Below, one piece after another: positions 6,203 to 7,006 of a stretch of 7,006 nt of DNA. A program made the translations under genes and the position numbers. The stretch's first letter is position 1; the number at the start of each line of letters is the position of its first letter. The notes below the pieces were generated by a model. That model worked only from the letters and a program-made list of their open reading frames with translations. It ran no database searches and was not told where the DNA came from. This DNA comes from Verrucomicrobiales bacterium (GTDB lineage: Bacteria; Verrucomicrobiota; Verrucomicrobiia; Limisphaerales; UBA1096). The DNA lies in the NCBI GenBank assembly GCA_002721375.1, contig PBKH01000037.1:53246-60251 (forward strand). Direction: 5' to 3'.

Positions 6203-7006
6203 ATGTATGTCAACCGCCGCCGCGCCAAGCCAAGCATTACAAGAGCTGGGCGGCACACGTTCGTTGAGCATCTACCGGAACACAAGAGTCTCAGCGAGTT
6301 GGATTACGATGTGAAGCTGACATTCAAGGATTCCACGGAGACAATCTTAACACGCGAGTGGAGTTTTAGCGTCGACGCACGTGACAAGATGGAGATCACC
6401 GGATACTGGAATTTCAGCAGTAAACTAAAGGCGGTTATCGGCAGTGATCTCGTCTATCTCGACGGTGAGAGCGGAGCCACCGCTTCGGCAACTGAGTTTG
6501 GCATAACAACCGATTTTGGAGTGAATGACATTAGCGGCAAGCCTGCTAGTGTAATGAAAGTTGGACATGTCGGCTCAAATGCGAACTTTGGCTACCTTAT
6601 GGAGCACGGCGTCTCCGCCAATGGCGGCGGCAACAGGGCTAACCAATACACGATCATCTTTGACGTATTGTTTAGCGGCTCGGGTAACGGATGGGCGGCT
6701 GTGTTAAACATGGACAGCCAAGGCGACGGAGATGTTTTTTGGAGGCGCGGTGACGGCGGTCTTGGCCAAGGCGGTGGCGGCTATGAGCCGGATGATCCAG
6801 AACTCAAAGTCAATCAGGGGCAATGGCATCGCGTGGTATTAGCTGTGGATTTGGCCAAGGGGGTTTACGAAAAATACGTGGATGGTCAATACCACTCTAC
6901 TCAAGACAATGCCGGTTTGGACGGCCGACAATCAATGAAGCCAAGCGCCTGGCTGTTCAACGACAACGATGGCGAAAACGGCGAAGTGTATGTTGCCGCG
7001 ATTCAA
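6203..7006 (+). CDS. Continuation of the modular protein: second Ig-like linker and second LamG domain (open at right edge)
   Basis: This frame has no stop from 6059 to the window end, giving 268 codons after the ATG at 6203. It is in a different frame from the gene that ends at 6200. In-frame sequence before 6203 is already family-like ('TPISIVLSDDETKVDASSIK', 6143-6202), so the ATG is probably internal to a broken gene and not a true start. Up to about 6380 it is the rest of an Ig-like linker ('LDYDVKLTFKDS', 'REWSFSV'). From 6389 a second LamG domain follows, matching the first motif by motif: 'ITGYWNF', 'NQYTIIFDVLF', 'GQWHRVVLAVD', 'KYVDGQ', 'AWLFNDNDG'. It has Gly-rich inserts ('GGGNRANQ', 'GQGGGGYE'). 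There is no signal peptide, so as a separate protein it would not be exported. The domain runs off the right edge. Confidence 0.8.
   Translation, partial: MYVNRRRAKPSITRAGRHTFVEHLPEHKSLSELDYDVKLTFKDSTETILTREWSFSVDARDKMEITGYWNFSSKLKAVIGSDLVYLDGESGATASATEFGITTDFGVNDISGKPASVMKVGHVGSNANFGYLMEHGVSANGGGNRANQYTIIFDVLFSGSGNGWAAVLNMDSQGDGDVFWRRGDGGLGQGGGGYEPDDPELKVNQGQWHRVVLAVDLAKGVYEKYVDGQYHSTQDNAGLDGRQSMKPSAWLFNDNDGENGEVYVAAIQ

Noticed and set aside
6198..6205. Stop-restart coupling (TAA at 6198-6200, ATG at 6203)
   Set aside because: Family-like sequence already precedes the ATG in its frame, and the second piece would begin mid-domain, so restart is not the natural gene start.
101..6285. Open frames on the minus strand and out-of-frame plus-strand frames
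   Set aside because: All lie inside well-supported genes and their translations have low-complexity or Arg/Ser-rich composition without recognisable domains.
1..7006. tRNA, rRNA, CRISPR array, insertion sequence or attachment site
   Set aside because: No cloverleaf-like segment, regularly spaced direct repeat, transposase or terminal inverted repeat was seen on either strand.

Overview
The window holds two unrelated loci, both read on the plus strand. The left 4.2 kb is the end of a tightly packed operon for a multisubunit Mrp/Mnh-type monovalent cation/H+ antiporter. The right 2.7 kb is the start of a large secreted modular protein. The best guess for the organism is a Verrucomicrobiota member. 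That rests on the right-hand protein: its order of LamG-like domain, Ig-like linker and a PA14-like module ending in 'GLYPFR...INDT' matches, from memory, large exported proteins common in that phylum. No ribosomal RNA or other strict marker is present, so the assignment is an inference.

Layout. Positions 3-644 are the C-terminal part of a first MrpD-like antiporter subunit (D1), open at the left edge. Positions 649-2133 are a complete second MrpD-like subunit (D2, 494 aa). Positions 2130-2414 are a small protein with two membrane segments (94 aa). Positions 2401-4206 are a third, longer MrpD-like subunit (D3, 601 aa). The genes are separated by 4 bases or overlap by 4 and 14 bases, so they are almost certainly co-transcribed and probably translationally coupled. 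Positions 4207-4307 are a short spacer with a perfect 14-base palindrome but no convincing terminator. From 4308 an exported protein begins with a signal peptide. Its reading frame stops at 6200, but the same protein clearly continues in another frame to the right edge, through a second Ig-like linker and a second LamG-like domain. This means a frameshift lies between 6059 and 6200, most likely in the ACACAC run at 6141-6146.

How the genes work together. The three antiporter-like subunits belong to the proton-channel family shared with NuoL/M/N of complex I, and would form the membrane ion-translocating part of one complex. They are not equivalent. D2 keeps every conserved charged residue of the family. 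D1 lacks the helix-12 histidine/lysine pair (Asp and Thr instead). D3 lacks the helix-7 lysine (Asn instead) and has a long C-terminal tail like the lateral-helix region of NuoL. The exported LamG protein has no evident link to the antiporter beyond adjacency.
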